DNA of 64,000 nucleotides, taken from assembly GCA_947493455.1 (NCBI GenBank), contig CANLRB010000012.1, forward strand, positions 1 to 64,000. Reading direction: 5' to 3'. The notes under the pieces were generated by a model. The model worked only from the letters and a program-made list of their open reading frames with translations, ran no database searches and was not told where the DNA came from. Both the position numbers and the translations under genes were made by a program. The DNA is from an uncultured Pseudoalteromonas sp. GTDB taxonomy: Bacteria > Pseudomonadota > Gammaproteobacteria > Enterobacterales > Alteromonadaceae. Shown here piece by piece: positions 56,001 through 63,189 of the stretch. Positions within the stretch are counted from its first letter, which is position 1. The number at the start of each line of letters is the position of its first letter.

Positions 56001-57423
56001 TATGGCAAAAAGCTCTCATACCCAACATAGTAGCCATCGCCATACAATCATCACCAATCACAAAAACCGCGAAACGGTCGGCGTCACCACTAAATCAGAC
56101 GTGGCCGCACTTTTACAACAGCATGTCGATAAACTAAACAGTTTAGAAGACATTAAGCGCTACAAAATAGAGGTGCTTACCGTACCTATCAATGATTTAC
56201 CAAAGGGATTAGTTCACCTATACGAAAAAGGAAACCCGCTTCGCGATAGCCTAGGCCTTCGAGTTAACAAATTAAGCTTATTTAACAATGCCTTGCAAAA
56301 AGGGGTTCCCGCCGGCTTATTTGCCTTTAGCCTATTTCAAATCACCTATGCTTATCAGCACTATGAAGATAGTTTTCAGCGGCATGGAGAGCTTTATAGC
56401 GGTATCAAACAAATTACTTTCTGGGCAGAACTGGCCGCAGCAGGGGCTTTGATGTATGAGGCATACATATCAAGTGAAACTGCGATGTCGAAAAACATAT
56501 TAAAAAATCGTATGAAGGACATTAATAAATTAATCAATCCTAAAACCCCATTAAAGATAACTCGCTTATCACTTGCTAATGGACTAGTTGGTATTATAGG
56601 TTCGGCGATAATGGCTTGGGATGCCTATTTTCTATTGCAAAAACGTGACCGTGATGCTGCTATTTGGGGCTATACAGCAGCCGCAACATCAAGTATTTTG
56701 GCCTATGCTAGCATAGTCAGTGCAGCAGGCCCGGTTGTGTGGGGACTAATCATTGCCGCTCTACTATTTTCATTGATTAGTAGTTTATTGATTAATAGCG
56801 AAGTTGAAAACTGGGCGCAATTTGGCCCCTTTGGACGTAACCCAGATGATCGATTTCACGGCTATAGCGCATTTAAAAACGCCACGGCCTATTGGAACTT
56901 TATTTCATCTATCCTCATTAGTCCTACGGTGACTATCGAGCGTATTTGCCGCACACGATATTTTGTTATAAGGGTTCACCTGCCCTACTTCGATGAAAAA
57001 TTAAGTGAAGTATTTTTAAGTGTAACCGTCTATAAGGCAATGAAGGTTCATCCACAAGCTAATCGTTCTGGCTTTCGCTATGCAGACAAACGAAACCCGA
57101 TTTCAATTCCCGTGAATCACCGGTTTGATGATCCAAACAAAGATCACTTTATTGCTTTACCGAAGGCCAGTCACAATAAACAAGATAAAGTAACCGAGTT
57201 TGAATATCATGCCTATTTTGACTTACCACAGATTCAGTTTATCGAAGCCAAAGCTGCTCTTTCGATTCATTCGGTGTGCTACCCACAAGATTTAAAAGCC
57301 TATCGCGACGAAATTCGTAACGCCCAAACACCTGAAAATGAGCAAAATAATAACGAGAATGCACGAGCAGACAATACATCATTAAACAAACAACATTGGG
57401 CAACCTCGACGTTTAAGGTTTGA
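53044..57423 (+). CDS. Candidate type VI secretion effector with Tox-PAAR-like domain and C-terminal membrane helices
   Basis: The 1459-aa product appears to be a multidomain secreted toxin. Residues about 26-150 resemble small phage lysis-like domains, with RTNNPTLMPLN, AIFNNETDAR and TLAKAIKTFCP. Residues about 168-290 match the Tox-PAAR-like (DUF4150) domain, with VCLTSVGQSVIPIPYANVA, GDEAGDKKGI and KAEFLTGSPNVYIEGLPA. This domain tips the T6SS spike. A middle region (about 320-1070) has no clear match, though GYIYIFVDGYLWREV recalls VasX-like toxins. Four or five hydrophobic helices (about 1085-1250) could form a pore. A soluble tail of about 210 residues ends the protein. No vgrG lies nearby. 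The next gene is the likely immunity gene. Confidence 0.78.
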   Translation: MTTYINACNGPTNKSIQYSINATTADLRKGGSLSWRTNNPTLMPLNLSAKQNNALGRANCVAIFNNETDARNAFFAEMERPYYRRHTLAKAIKTFCPDYIIPPPQWDDHNNQPILPWFHQATGMDLDKPISNAAALYDFICSVHGWQVGTIEQIEIDEQHQAQHVDMVVGNNVLINGKTAVHAQSNGVLSTTDVCLTSVGQSVIPIPYANVARSHDVTNVAQTVKVGGNGMANLKSYFSRSAGDEAGDKKGIHSRTIQGKAEFLTGSPNVYIEGLPAVRQDDIMSSNNANTTLSTLTQPGAPMTAALRERLRQSENKSNPHQALTAMIVYAKPSETLYGAGKLMVTQHSFERSYLFASGTNEARDQLIEIPHIDTPCSLDLRLPCPNADEVIIPCGLVETQSLANDKTPEQKTALVAITPLVFTEASLDKSSACPPDDIENLPSKLKHATCGYIYIFVDGYLWREVACIGDGQYSDVDLEQEHSLDQRAHRSTATQRILIPTRTNGLYHAQSGLQNCQVEIALSRLQWNWQYICDLGGMFVTDKRLSKRPLMQKCDDTSRALRLRGERCQTFDFSQHTNPANCDYVFASNGIYNVYLHDMVGIAQRYHIWLDELSARMQLLYEHNKSQPYYDSAMLACQMFLNSKYNLERNKFTDPYNLTSPTPPEGLPTLQVVDKLSAEEIEKRLITPTEINLLEQYLEICNEAIDFLNSQYQTKLLSTLTTEAKVHAPTYWFAAFRDLSTTNCKTYHLSNLAVYTILNTLSKPLKNLPIFVQGLVTSDSKPKRNQLLEKMRELEQKIKQLNTTLTDKASWLRKQFCADINAFGDRLKNPTAAPINTDQEPGLFDPEKFKQAIHHFENSDADDIHVFALKSVTSGQQVYASFLNYWHRNLDLDTNFNVKRQIIEMVGATMKGTGLDAFANLSFNQIGNIPEDHVIIAGNIGSHHALSHLNDENYRAANKELNKLSKAILNKQSLKKDDFIPLARFMAKSSHTQHSSHRHTIITNHKNRETVGVTTKSDVAALLQQHVDKLNSLEDIKRYKIEVLTVPINDLPKGLVHLYEKGNPLRDSLGLRVNKLSLFNNALQKGVPAGLFAFSLFQITYAYQHYEDSFQRHGELYSGIKQITFWAELAAAGALMYEAYISSETAMSKNILKNRMKDINKLINPKTPLKITRLSLANGLVGIIGSAIMAWDAYFLLQKRDRDAAIWGYTAAATSSILAYASIVSAAGPVVWGLIIAALLFSLISSLLINSEVENWAQFGPFGRNPDDRFHGYSAFKNATAYWNFISSILISPTVTIERICRTRYFVIRVHLPYFDEKLSEVFLSVTVYKAMKVHPQANRSGFRYADKRNPISIPVNHRFDDPNKDHFIALPKASHNKQDKVTEFEYHAYFDLPQIQFIEAKAALSIHSVCYPQDLKAYRDEIRNAQTPENEQNNNENARADNTSLNKQHWATSTFKV

Positions 57424-57484
57424 GATAGTTAATACATGATATTTTCGAGTAAAACGATAAAAATAGAAACGACCCGGAGGCTAT

Positions 57485-58537
57485 ATGTCCATTAACTACA
57501 CTTGGTTTAAGTCGGGCTCAACATACGCCCCAAAAAATCGCGTTTTTAACCGATATTTTGAATTTAGTGGCGATGAACAAGAAGATAAAAGCTTTTTTGG
57601 TTTTGAGTTTACAAAAAAGCTCAGTGATTCAATACGCGAAAAACGTGATGACTCGTTTATCAAACAAGAGCAACGATACTATGTGATCCCCAGCCTAACG
57701 GGCAATATGATTCGCACTTTCATTGCTGCAGGGCCAATATTGTTCTCGCTTGCAGGCAATATCATATTCGCTCTATTTTTAATCATAAGCTTATTCGATG
57801 ACAAAGCTGAGCCCCCTCTAAGTTTATTTTTTATAATTGTTATATGGAATCTATTTTGGCTGAACACCCGACTATTTATCCTATGCTTGTTCAACTACTT
57901 TAATGGTGCATATGTTGACCGCGAAAAGCAAACGATTAGCTTTACCTGGCATGTTGACGGGAACCCACCGAAAAATGAACATGGTCACGCCACCTTCCCG
58001 TTGAGCGCAATTGGTGCATTTTATAAAAAAATGATAGCCAATCAATATGGACAAATCACCCACGCGCTGTGTATTGCCCACTATGATCATGAAACCTATA
58101 ACGGTGCATTTGCTCAGCTCAGCGTTCTCAGCAACGCACACAACCCACATTACTGTTTTCTCGAGTGGGAAAAGGTCTTGCGCTTTGCGGATACATCCTT
58201 ACCGCTACCTGATTCACCCGACTTAGAGCCCTTTCGTCACTTGGACCCCATTACGCGACGTTTTGATAAAAAACAAAAACGCCCAACGCATTTTTGGCGT
58301 AGCATGCACAAAAAACAAAAACTTGCAATTGAAGAACAAATTACCGATGAAGCATATGACTTTGACTTTATGACTGCATTTACCGACCCACAACGTTTTG
58401 CCCAAAAAGAGATTACTCGACCTTGGTTAAGGTGGCCTATTGAACAGAGTTACTTTGATAAAGAAGCCAAAGTCCCTCTATGGCGAAAACGCTTAAAACG
58501 ATTGATTTTACAATTAACGGTCGGATTTACATTTTAG
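57485..58537 (+). CDS. Candidate membrane immunity protein for the effector
   Basis: The 350-aa product has two membrane helices (about 80-104 and 112-137) and a long C-terminal cytoplasmic domain. The motif LDPITRRFDKKQKRPTHFW and the WPIEQ segment resemble DUF6708-type proteins, which occur beside T6SS toxins. The gene follows the effector by 61 bases on the same strand, with GGAGG seven bases before the ATG. A membrane location suits neutralising a pore-forming toxin. A degenerate copy of its start follows at 58561. Function is inferred from position, not shown. Confidence 0.65.
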   Translation: MSINYTWFKSGSTYAPKNRVFNRYFEFSGDEQEDKSFFGFEFTKKLSDSIREKRDDSFIKQEQRYYVIPSLTGNMIRTFIAAGPILFSLAGNIIFALFLIISLFDDKAEPPLSLFFIIVIWNLFWLNTRLFILCLFNYFNGAYVDREKQTISFTWHVDGNPPKNEHGHATFPLSAIGAFYKKMIANQYGQITHALCIAHYDHETYNGAFAQLSVLSNAHNPHYCFLEWEKVLRFADTSLPLPDSPDLEPFRHLDPITRRFDKKQKRPTHFWRSMHKKQKLAIEEQITDEAYDFDFMTAFTDPQRFAQKEITRPWLRWPIEQSYFDKEAKVPLWRKRLKRLILQLTVGFTF

Positions 58538-58560
58538 CCGCTTTGAAAAGCAAGGAAATT

Positions 58561-58660
58561 ATGTCACTTAACTACACTTGGTTTAAATCGGGTCCAACAT
58601 ACACACCGAAGAACTGCGTATTTAACCGATTTTGAGTTTTTCGCCGATGACTAAAACCGA
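58561..58660 (+). pseudogene. Truncated second copy of the immunity gene start
   Basis: From 58561 the sequence aligns closely for about 75 bases with the start of the immunity gene at 57485. The encoded NYTWFKSG segment is identical, and PKN, VFNR and the AAGGA ribosome site are also kept. A 2-base deletion near 58631 then creates a stop after 24 codons, and similarity soon fades. This is a decayed duplicate. Confidence 0.75.
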
Positions 58661-58975
58661 CCCTGAATCGCAAGCATCTGTTACAACGAGGCTTATTTTA
58701 GTATGAATTCCATTGAATTCATTACTCTATGGCTATACGGCTCTCCAATCATTGTGTACCCTAATCAACCACAAACTATTAAAACTAGCGCTGATACATT
58801 GATGTAAACGTTGCCATAACATTAACTAAAACAATAACCGACAAGGAAAGCCTGTGTTTACCTCACACTTTTCACAATTTGTACTTTTATTAACTTCAAA
58901 TCAAACATCAATTAATTAAATGGCGCAGCATTATAAATGCTGCATTCAATATTATTATATAAGGACATATTCTCT
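58661..58975. other. Decayed spacer after the immunity gene copy
   Basis: No convincing gene is seen. A 34-codon open frame at 58703-58807 on the + strand may be another remnant; it lacks a clear ribosome site. The rest is AT-rich. Confidence 0.45.
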
Positions 58976-59254
58976 ATGAATTTCATTATTGCCGGATGGC
59001 TTATTAATTTAACGATCAGTTTTTACTTTATTTTAACTAAGCCTGAAGGCGCGTTTCTTGTCATTATTCCCTGTGCTATTGGTCTTATTGGCGCAATCAT
59101 GTATTGCATAGGCTTTAAGCGCCTAGGTCTTAATCTCGTCTTTTTAGGCAGCATTTTCTTTGTGCCCGCTGGGCTTATAGCGTGCTTTGGGGTCGTAAAA
59201 GAAAAAGACAAACTCGATGATATCATTATCAATACAAACTCGGAGGCCAAATGA
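58976..59254 (+). CDS. Small three-helix membrane protein, unknown
   Basis: No family was recognised. The 92-aa product has three membrane helices (about 2-20, 26-45 and 50-72) and a charged tail (VKEKDKLDD). AAGGA lies ten bases before ATG 58976. It overlaps the next gene by four bases, so the two are probably translated together. Being beside the effector-immunity locus, they could be extra immunity or accessory genes, but this is speculation. Confidence 0.65.
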   Translation: MNFIIAGWLINLTISFYFILTKPEGAFLVIIPCAIGLIGAIMYCIGFKRLGLNLVFLGSIFFVPAGLIACFGVVKEKDKLDDIIINTNSEAK

Positions 59255-59658
59255 ATAAAAACGAATTTTCAATCAACCGTGCAACGAGTAATATGATGTT
59301 TTATATCGGCGCTATTACGTATTTGTGTGGTTTGATTGGCGGTCTTTTTGTACCACTATTGTTTAGCTTAATTTCATTTGGCCTTCTTCTGCTTGTTTTT
59401 TCACAAGTGCAACAGGATCCGATAATTATATTTACGCCGACCCATTTACAATTAAAGCTCGCGCCAATGAGAAGTAAAAAGTCACTTCCCTACCATGCGA
59501 TTTCTCAAGTTGACTTGAGTAATGAAAAGAAAATCGTATTCAATACGACAGGTAATTCAAAATTCGCCATTTATATGAGCCAATTCTCAGAAGACGATAA
59601 GAACGCGATTATTGAACGCTGCCAGCACGATTTTAGTTCTCGACTCAAGGTGGCGTAA
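59251..59658 (+). CDS. Small membrane protein with a possible PH-like domain, unknown
   Basis: The 135-aa product has two adjacent membrane helices (about 14-32 and 33-52). A C-terminal domain (about 55-130) of beta-rich character includes IIIFTPTHLQLKLAP and LPYHAISQVDLS, resembling bacterial PH-like domains. No function can be assigned. Its start overlaps the stop of the preceding gene (ATGA), indicating translational coupling. Confidence 0.65.
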   Translation: MNKNEFSINRATSNMMFYIGAITYLCGLIGGLFVPLLFSLISFGLLLLVFSQVQQDPIIIFTPTHLQLKLAPMRSKKSLPYHAISQVDLSNEKKIVFNTTGNSKFAIYMSQFSEDDKNAIIERCQHDFSSRLKVA

Positions 59659-59698
59659 TAAAACCAAATTCTGCTGCGTGTTTGCCAAGATGCACCAT

Positions 59699-59722
59699 AA
59701 AAAAACCCGCTATTAAGCGGGT
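59699..59722 (-). terminator. Leftward terminator after a truncated gene remnant
   Basis: The stem AACCCGCT / AGCGGGT with an ATTA loop is followed on the - strand by seven T residues. It lies about 20 bases after a leftward stop codon (59741-59743) that ends a short remnant frame. It may now also end the nuclease-cassette transcript. Confidence 0.82.
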
Positions 59723-59740
59723 CTCTTGAATTCTATCGAA

Positions 59741-59809
59741 TTAAAACGGCATTTTGAAGCCTAATGACCATAGGCTGCTTATAAGTGCTGATGTGTTATG
59801 AAAGCCGCA
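59741..59809 (-). pseudogene. 3'-terminal remnant of a possible outer-membrane protein gene
   Basis: Reading leftward, a frame of 22 codons ends SSLWSLGFKMPF with the C-terminal Phe typical of outer-membrane beta-barrels. It is followed at the right distance by a strong terminator, but has no start or upstream coding part. I interpret it as the surviving 3' end of a gene whose body was lost when the neighbouring cassette came in. It is short, so this is tentative. Confidence 0.35.
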
Positions 59810-59865
59810 TTATTTCGTCTCTTTTGTAACTTTCATAACTGTTTAGCACACCTTATTTCTAATTT

Positions 59866-59885
59866 TTTGGTATCTATTTGGTATC
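59866..59885. repeat. Tandem TTTGGTATC repeats, possible integrase arm sites
   Basis: TTTGGTATC occurs twice (59866-59874 and 59877-59885) with an 11-base period, one helical turn apart. Such spaced short direct repeats are typical of arm-type integrase binding sites next to integration junctions. No integrase gene is in the window, so this is a hint only. Confidence 0.35.
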
Positions 59886-59915
59886 CTGATTTTTCTCAAA
59901 TAATCTGATAAATAA

Positions 59916-60833
59916 TCACTTGTTCCATGTGCTTTGTATCAATTTACCCGTTTGGTGATAAATCCCCACTTGTTCGATGTAGTTTTTAAAATCGATATTT
60001 TCGGCAACAATTCTATTGGCGGATAACCAATCAACATCGGCTTTTTCTTTTGCTGGTATAAGTATTTGACTGTTATAGAGATCTTCAACATCGAGTAGTA
60101 ACACTCCAATGCCATGTAAAGAAGATAACATCTGTAATTCAGGCTCTACACCTGATGACATAGACGTTGCCACTAAGTAACCATAATTTGCCCAGCTAGA
60201 ATTTGATACAGCTTGGAAAAAGCATTTACGAACGTTGCCACGGGTCAGTTCTTTCTTAACTTCAAATGACCAAAGTCTAACGGATTTGTCATTACCGTGA
60301 CGTACACAAGTACGCACAGTTTCATCCCAACCTTGATCTAGGGGTTCCATTGCCACAATGTCAGGGTGCAACCAGTGATTACCTCCACTACCTTGAGAAT
60401 TAACAGAACGCCTTTCATCAATACGCTGGCAATATAAACCCATATCATTGTTTAGGAACTCAATTAACATTGGGTAAAGATCATGCTCTGTAAAACCACT
60501 TGTTGTAATAGCTATGTCAGTATCAACTTCCTCATTAACAACAGGATCTTCTTCCAATGGTATTTCAGACCAATAATAAAGACGTGGCCTTGGCTTTTCA
60601 CGAGTGGTGACATTGGGGCACTGTGCTTTTGCCCTTACGGTACGCTCACCGCCAATCTCGGCAGCTATCTGCGCAATAAACTTTTCTTCCGTATCAAAAC
60701 GAGGATTGTTGCGTTTATCGGCCAAATCATCCGCGTAACGTTCAATAAAAATCTTAGCTAACTCTCTAGCGGTAAACTTTTTATCGGGGTTATCACGAAG
60801 CGTATCGATGATCATTTTAGGGCGACTGGTCAT
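59916..60833 (-). CDS. HTH plus PD-(D/E)XK-like nuclease protein (COG2958/HrgA-like)
   Basis: The 305-aa product has an N-terminal winged-helix region (about 1-50, KKFTARELAKIFIERYADDLADKR) like the HTH of restriction-linked proteins. A basic stretch and a linker follow. The C-terminal domain (about 115-275) has HPDIVAMEP (Asp158) and SFEVKKEL (Glu191, Lys193), the layout of a PD-(D/E)XK nuclease site. It resembles COG2958/HrgA-type proteins found at restriction loci, whose roles are poorly known. It is the last gene of a three-gene leftward cassette, 6 bases after the second gene. Confidence 0.7.
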   Translation of the reverse strand: MTSRPKMIIDTLRDNPDKKFTARELAKIFIERYADDLADKRNNPRFDTEEKFIAQIAAEIGGERTVRAKAQCPNVTTREKPRPRLYYWSEIPLEEDPVVNEEVDTDIAITTSGFTEHDLYPMLIEFLNNDMGLYCQRIDERRSVNSQGSGGNHWLHPDIVAMEPLDQGWDETVRTCVRHGNDKSVRLWSFEVKKELTRGNVRKCFFQAVSNSSWANYGYLVATSMSSGVEPELQMLSSLHGIGVLLLDVEDLYNSQILIPAKEKADVDWLSANRIVAENIDFKNYIEQVGIYHQTGKLIQSTWNK

Positions 60834-60839
60834 AATTAA

Positions 60840-62438
60840 TTATCCCTGTACTTTCTTTAATAATTTCTGATACTTATCAATAAACTCAGGTATCGCCTTC
60901 GTGCCGTTAGAACGCCAATACTCACGATTTGCTTTAACTCCGTCGATGAGCGAATTAAAAAGCTCATCTTTTCTTTCTAATAGATAATCAGAACCTATTG
61001 GTGATGTTTTATCTAAACCTAGCGACGCACAAAAGCTCTGAATATGTTGCCTAACATCAAACTTCTTTGTTCTAGCATCTAAGTCTTGTTGGTTACAATA
61101 CCTTAAAAAGTCAGATAATTTCACATCGTGTTCTTTACAAATATGCATAATACCTTCAAAATTTTCTATCGAACAAAAATGTACATTTTCAACGGGTATG
61201 TGATCACCATAAGCTTCGACTAACTCATCAAAAAAACTATCAGTAATATTTCGTTTTAAATAAGCACCGCTTAGAATATAGAAATCTTGGTGGGTTACAA
61301 CTAGCACAAATCGATTTTCACGTTCGCATAGGCTAATACCTTCACAATCATTTAATCTTCCAGCACACTCAAAAGACTGCTCTACACCTTTGCTAAAGCT
61401 TTTCTTTAATCGTTGCCTAATAATATCGGGCTTATCTGTCATTAACACTTTTTCTGGCGGTTCAATACCCTTTGCATCTATAAAAATGTTGTCATCATCC
61501 TGGGTTAATAGAAAATCTATAACTTTGCCGTTTACTTTATTATTTTTGTAAATTTCCTTTAACCCTTTTTCATCAACAAATGGTATTCTCGCTTCCTCAA
61601 TAACTTTACCAACGTACTCTTCGAAGTGACGTGTAAAGTGTTTTCTAAAGTTTTCATGATCATTGGCTTTGAAAAACTCAAGGACAAACTCAGCAACCCC
61701 CTTGCTAGATATAGATTGATGCATAGAACCAATAGAATCACTAAACTTAAAAAATGGAACCTTTAGGAGTTGAGGTGACGCGAAGTAACGCTCACTGGAA
61801 ATTTTATCGGTAAAAGTTCGGGACATAACTTCTCGCAGTCTGTCTAATCCTCCAGCTAATAACTTTAGTGTAGTTATTATAGTTTTCAGATCATAAGCCG
61901 GATAAAGCTCTTTAAGAATTTGATCATACCGTACAGTACCTTTTTGAGCCAAAGAAGCCATCAGCAACCATAAGCTAACTTCTATAAACTGCTTTAAATC
62001 TATTTCCGTAGCCTCATAAAATTTATTCCTAAAGTATGGTGTCTTACCCTTGATGATTAACAGGCTATATAGTCGAACCAGTGTAAATTGATGGTATAAA
62101 ACAGGTAGCTGACACGGTAATTGGCTTAGGAGCATCCTCCTAAGGGCAAGATCTAAGGTTACACTATCTGCCAGATTTGAAGCATCATCCTGCAACGCAT
62201 ACATATTATTGAGAATACGATTAACATCCGCGTCACTTGCTTCAACAGCATTTTGACTTTCCTCAACTTGAAATAACCATTCAATCAATAAAAATGACAA
62301 CCAAGGCATTTTATGAGCTTCAGTAAAACCTTCAGCTACAGGTCTGGCTAATCGATTAATCTCAGCGCGAATAACTGATTCTTTTTTGTAATTTTTTAAC
62401 GAATTTCTAATTCGTGCAGATTTGTTTGAAAAAGACAT
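60840..62438 (-). CDS. Unknown 532-aa protein with a PD-(D/E)XK-like segment
   Basis: No family was recognised. The N-terminal half (about 1-270) is helical and may be a scaffold. Near residues 300-325 GKVIDFLL (Asp308) followed by NIFIDAKGIEP (Asp321, Lys323) has the D...(D/E)xK pattern of restriction-type nucleases. The C-terminal part has a FVLVVTHQDFYILSG strand and a helical tail. It lies 3 bases after the HsdR-like fragment gene and 6 bases before the COG2958-like gene, so all three share one transcript. A nucleic-acid-cutting defence role is my inference. Confidence 0.6.
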   Translation of the reverse strand: MSFSNKSARIRNSLKNYKKESVIRAEINRLARPVAEGFTEAHKMPWLSFLLIEWLFQVEESQNAVEASDADVNRILNNMYALQDDASNLADSVTLDLALRRMLLSQLPCQLPVLYHQFTLVRLYSLLIIKGKTPYFRNKFYEATEIDLKQFIEVSLWLLMASLAQKGTVRYDQILKELYPAYDLKTIITTLKLLAGGLDRLREVMSRTFTDKISSERYFASPQLLKVPFFKFSDSIGSMHQSISSKGVAEFVLEFFKANDHENFRKHFTRHFEEYVGKVIEEARIPFVDEKGLKEIYKNNKVNGKVIDFLLTQDDDNIFIDAKGIEPPEKVLMTDKPDIIRQRLKKSFSKGVEQSFECAGRLNDCEGISLCERENRFVLVVTHQDFYILSGAYLKRNITDSFFDELVEAYGDHIPVENVHFCSIENFEGIMHICKEHDVKLSDFLRYCNQQDLDARTKKFDVRQHIQSFCASLGLDKTSPIGSDYLLERKDELFNSLIDGVKANREYWRSNGTKAIPEFIDKYQKLLKKVQG

Positions 62439-62441
62439 ATT

Positions 62442-62771
62442 TTAATATTCAACAAGTTCACCGCGAAAGGTGACTTGAAACCACATAGAAAGGGAATAAC
62501 CGACCATCAGAGATTTAAGCGCATCGCGGACGTTATCATCAAGGCGGAGTTTGTATTCGATTACCCGGAGTAGATCGATTTGTTTAATATTGCTACCAGC
62601 TTCGATACCTATGCGGGCCGCTATTGCTTGGGCGATGTCATCACCCAGTTGGCACATATTTATAAGAGTTGTGTTAGGGTTTGGCGAAAAGTTTCTTTCA
62701 GCACTTTCGGCTAACTTAAAAAGCCAATCAAGATGTCTATTTAAAAAATCGAAGTTGCTCGTTTGATCCAT
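62442..62771 (-). CDS. HsdR N-terminal-like (DUF4145-type) small protein or fragment
   Basis: The 109-aa product resembles the N-terminal region of type I restriction R subunits (HsdR): NFDFLNRHLDWLFKLAESAERNF, NTTLINMCQLGDDIAQAIA and a DLLRVIEYKLRLDDNVRDAL helix. In HsdR this helix is followed by an LR-x2-GN-x-A-x-H-like motif, then the nuclease and helicase domains. Here that motif is missing and the protein ends soon after with an unrelated tail. It may be a truncated relic or an adapted stand-alone subunit. AAGGGA precedes the ATG, and it heads the three-gene cassette. Confidence 0.6.
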   Translation of the reverse strand: MDQTSNFDFLNRHLDWLFKLAESAERNFSPNPNTTLINMCQLGDDIAQAIAARIGIEAGSNIKQIDLLRVIEYKLRLDDNVRDALKSLMVGYSLSMWFQVTFRGELVEY

Positions 62772-62802
62772 CTTTAGTCCCTTGTTAACTATACTCCTAG
62801 GT

Positions 62803-62839
62803 AAGCACTTGTAGGCGTCTAACGACTACGAAAGTGCTT
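62803..62839. promoter_or_regulatory. Long hairpin in the divergent promoter region
   Basis: AAGCACTT-GTAG (62803-62814) and CTAC-GA-AAGTGCTT (62826-62839) form a 12-bp stem with a 2-base bulge and an 11-base loop. It lies between the leftward cassette and the rightward small gene. On the - strand a possible -10 TATAGT lies just beyond it. It could be an operator for either side. Confidence 0.45.
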
Positions 62840-62900
62840 TCAAAAGCTAGCATTTTTGAGACAATTTGTCAGTAACTTAATGTTAGTAAAGGTGATTTTT

Positions 62901-63137
62901 ATGGGGTTGTTTAGCTTCTTGTTTGGTTCTGACGATTCAATTTCTAATAGTGAACCAAGTGTAAATATAGATGGTTCACCAATGTGTGGCTGTATTGATA
63001 TAAATGGAAACCCATTTGGAGTGACGTCCACAGATGATGGTATCGATCTTAACTCTTGTTTTGATAATAATTTTTCTAGTTCGGATACCTTTGACAGCTT
63101 TGATGATTCAAGTTGTGGCGGGTTTGATGATTGGTAA
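62901..63137 (+). CDS. Small Cys/Asp/Ser-rich protein, unknown
   Basis: No family was recognised. The 78-aa product starts MGLFSFLFGSDDS, followed by PMCGCIDINGNPFGVT and an acidic Ser/Asp/Phe-rich tail ending SSCGGFDDW. Four Cys residues (one CxC pair) could bind metal or form disulfides. I chose ATG 62901, because GGTGA lies five bases before it. It is divergent from the nuclease cassette and may be an accessory or unrelated island gene. Confidence 0.6.
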   Translation: MGLFSFLFGSDDSISNSEPSVNIDGSPMCGCIDINGNPFGVTSTDDGIDLNSCFDNNFSSSDTFDSFDDSSCGGFDDW

Positions 63138-63189
63138 TTTTACCTAGCGTCGAACCTTGTTACTTATAGGTCAACTACTATGAGTAACA

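Noticed and set aside
58703-58807. 34-codon frame after the decayed immunity copy
   Set aside because: It has no clear ribosome site and no recognisable motif; it could be a remnant but cannot be supported as a gene.
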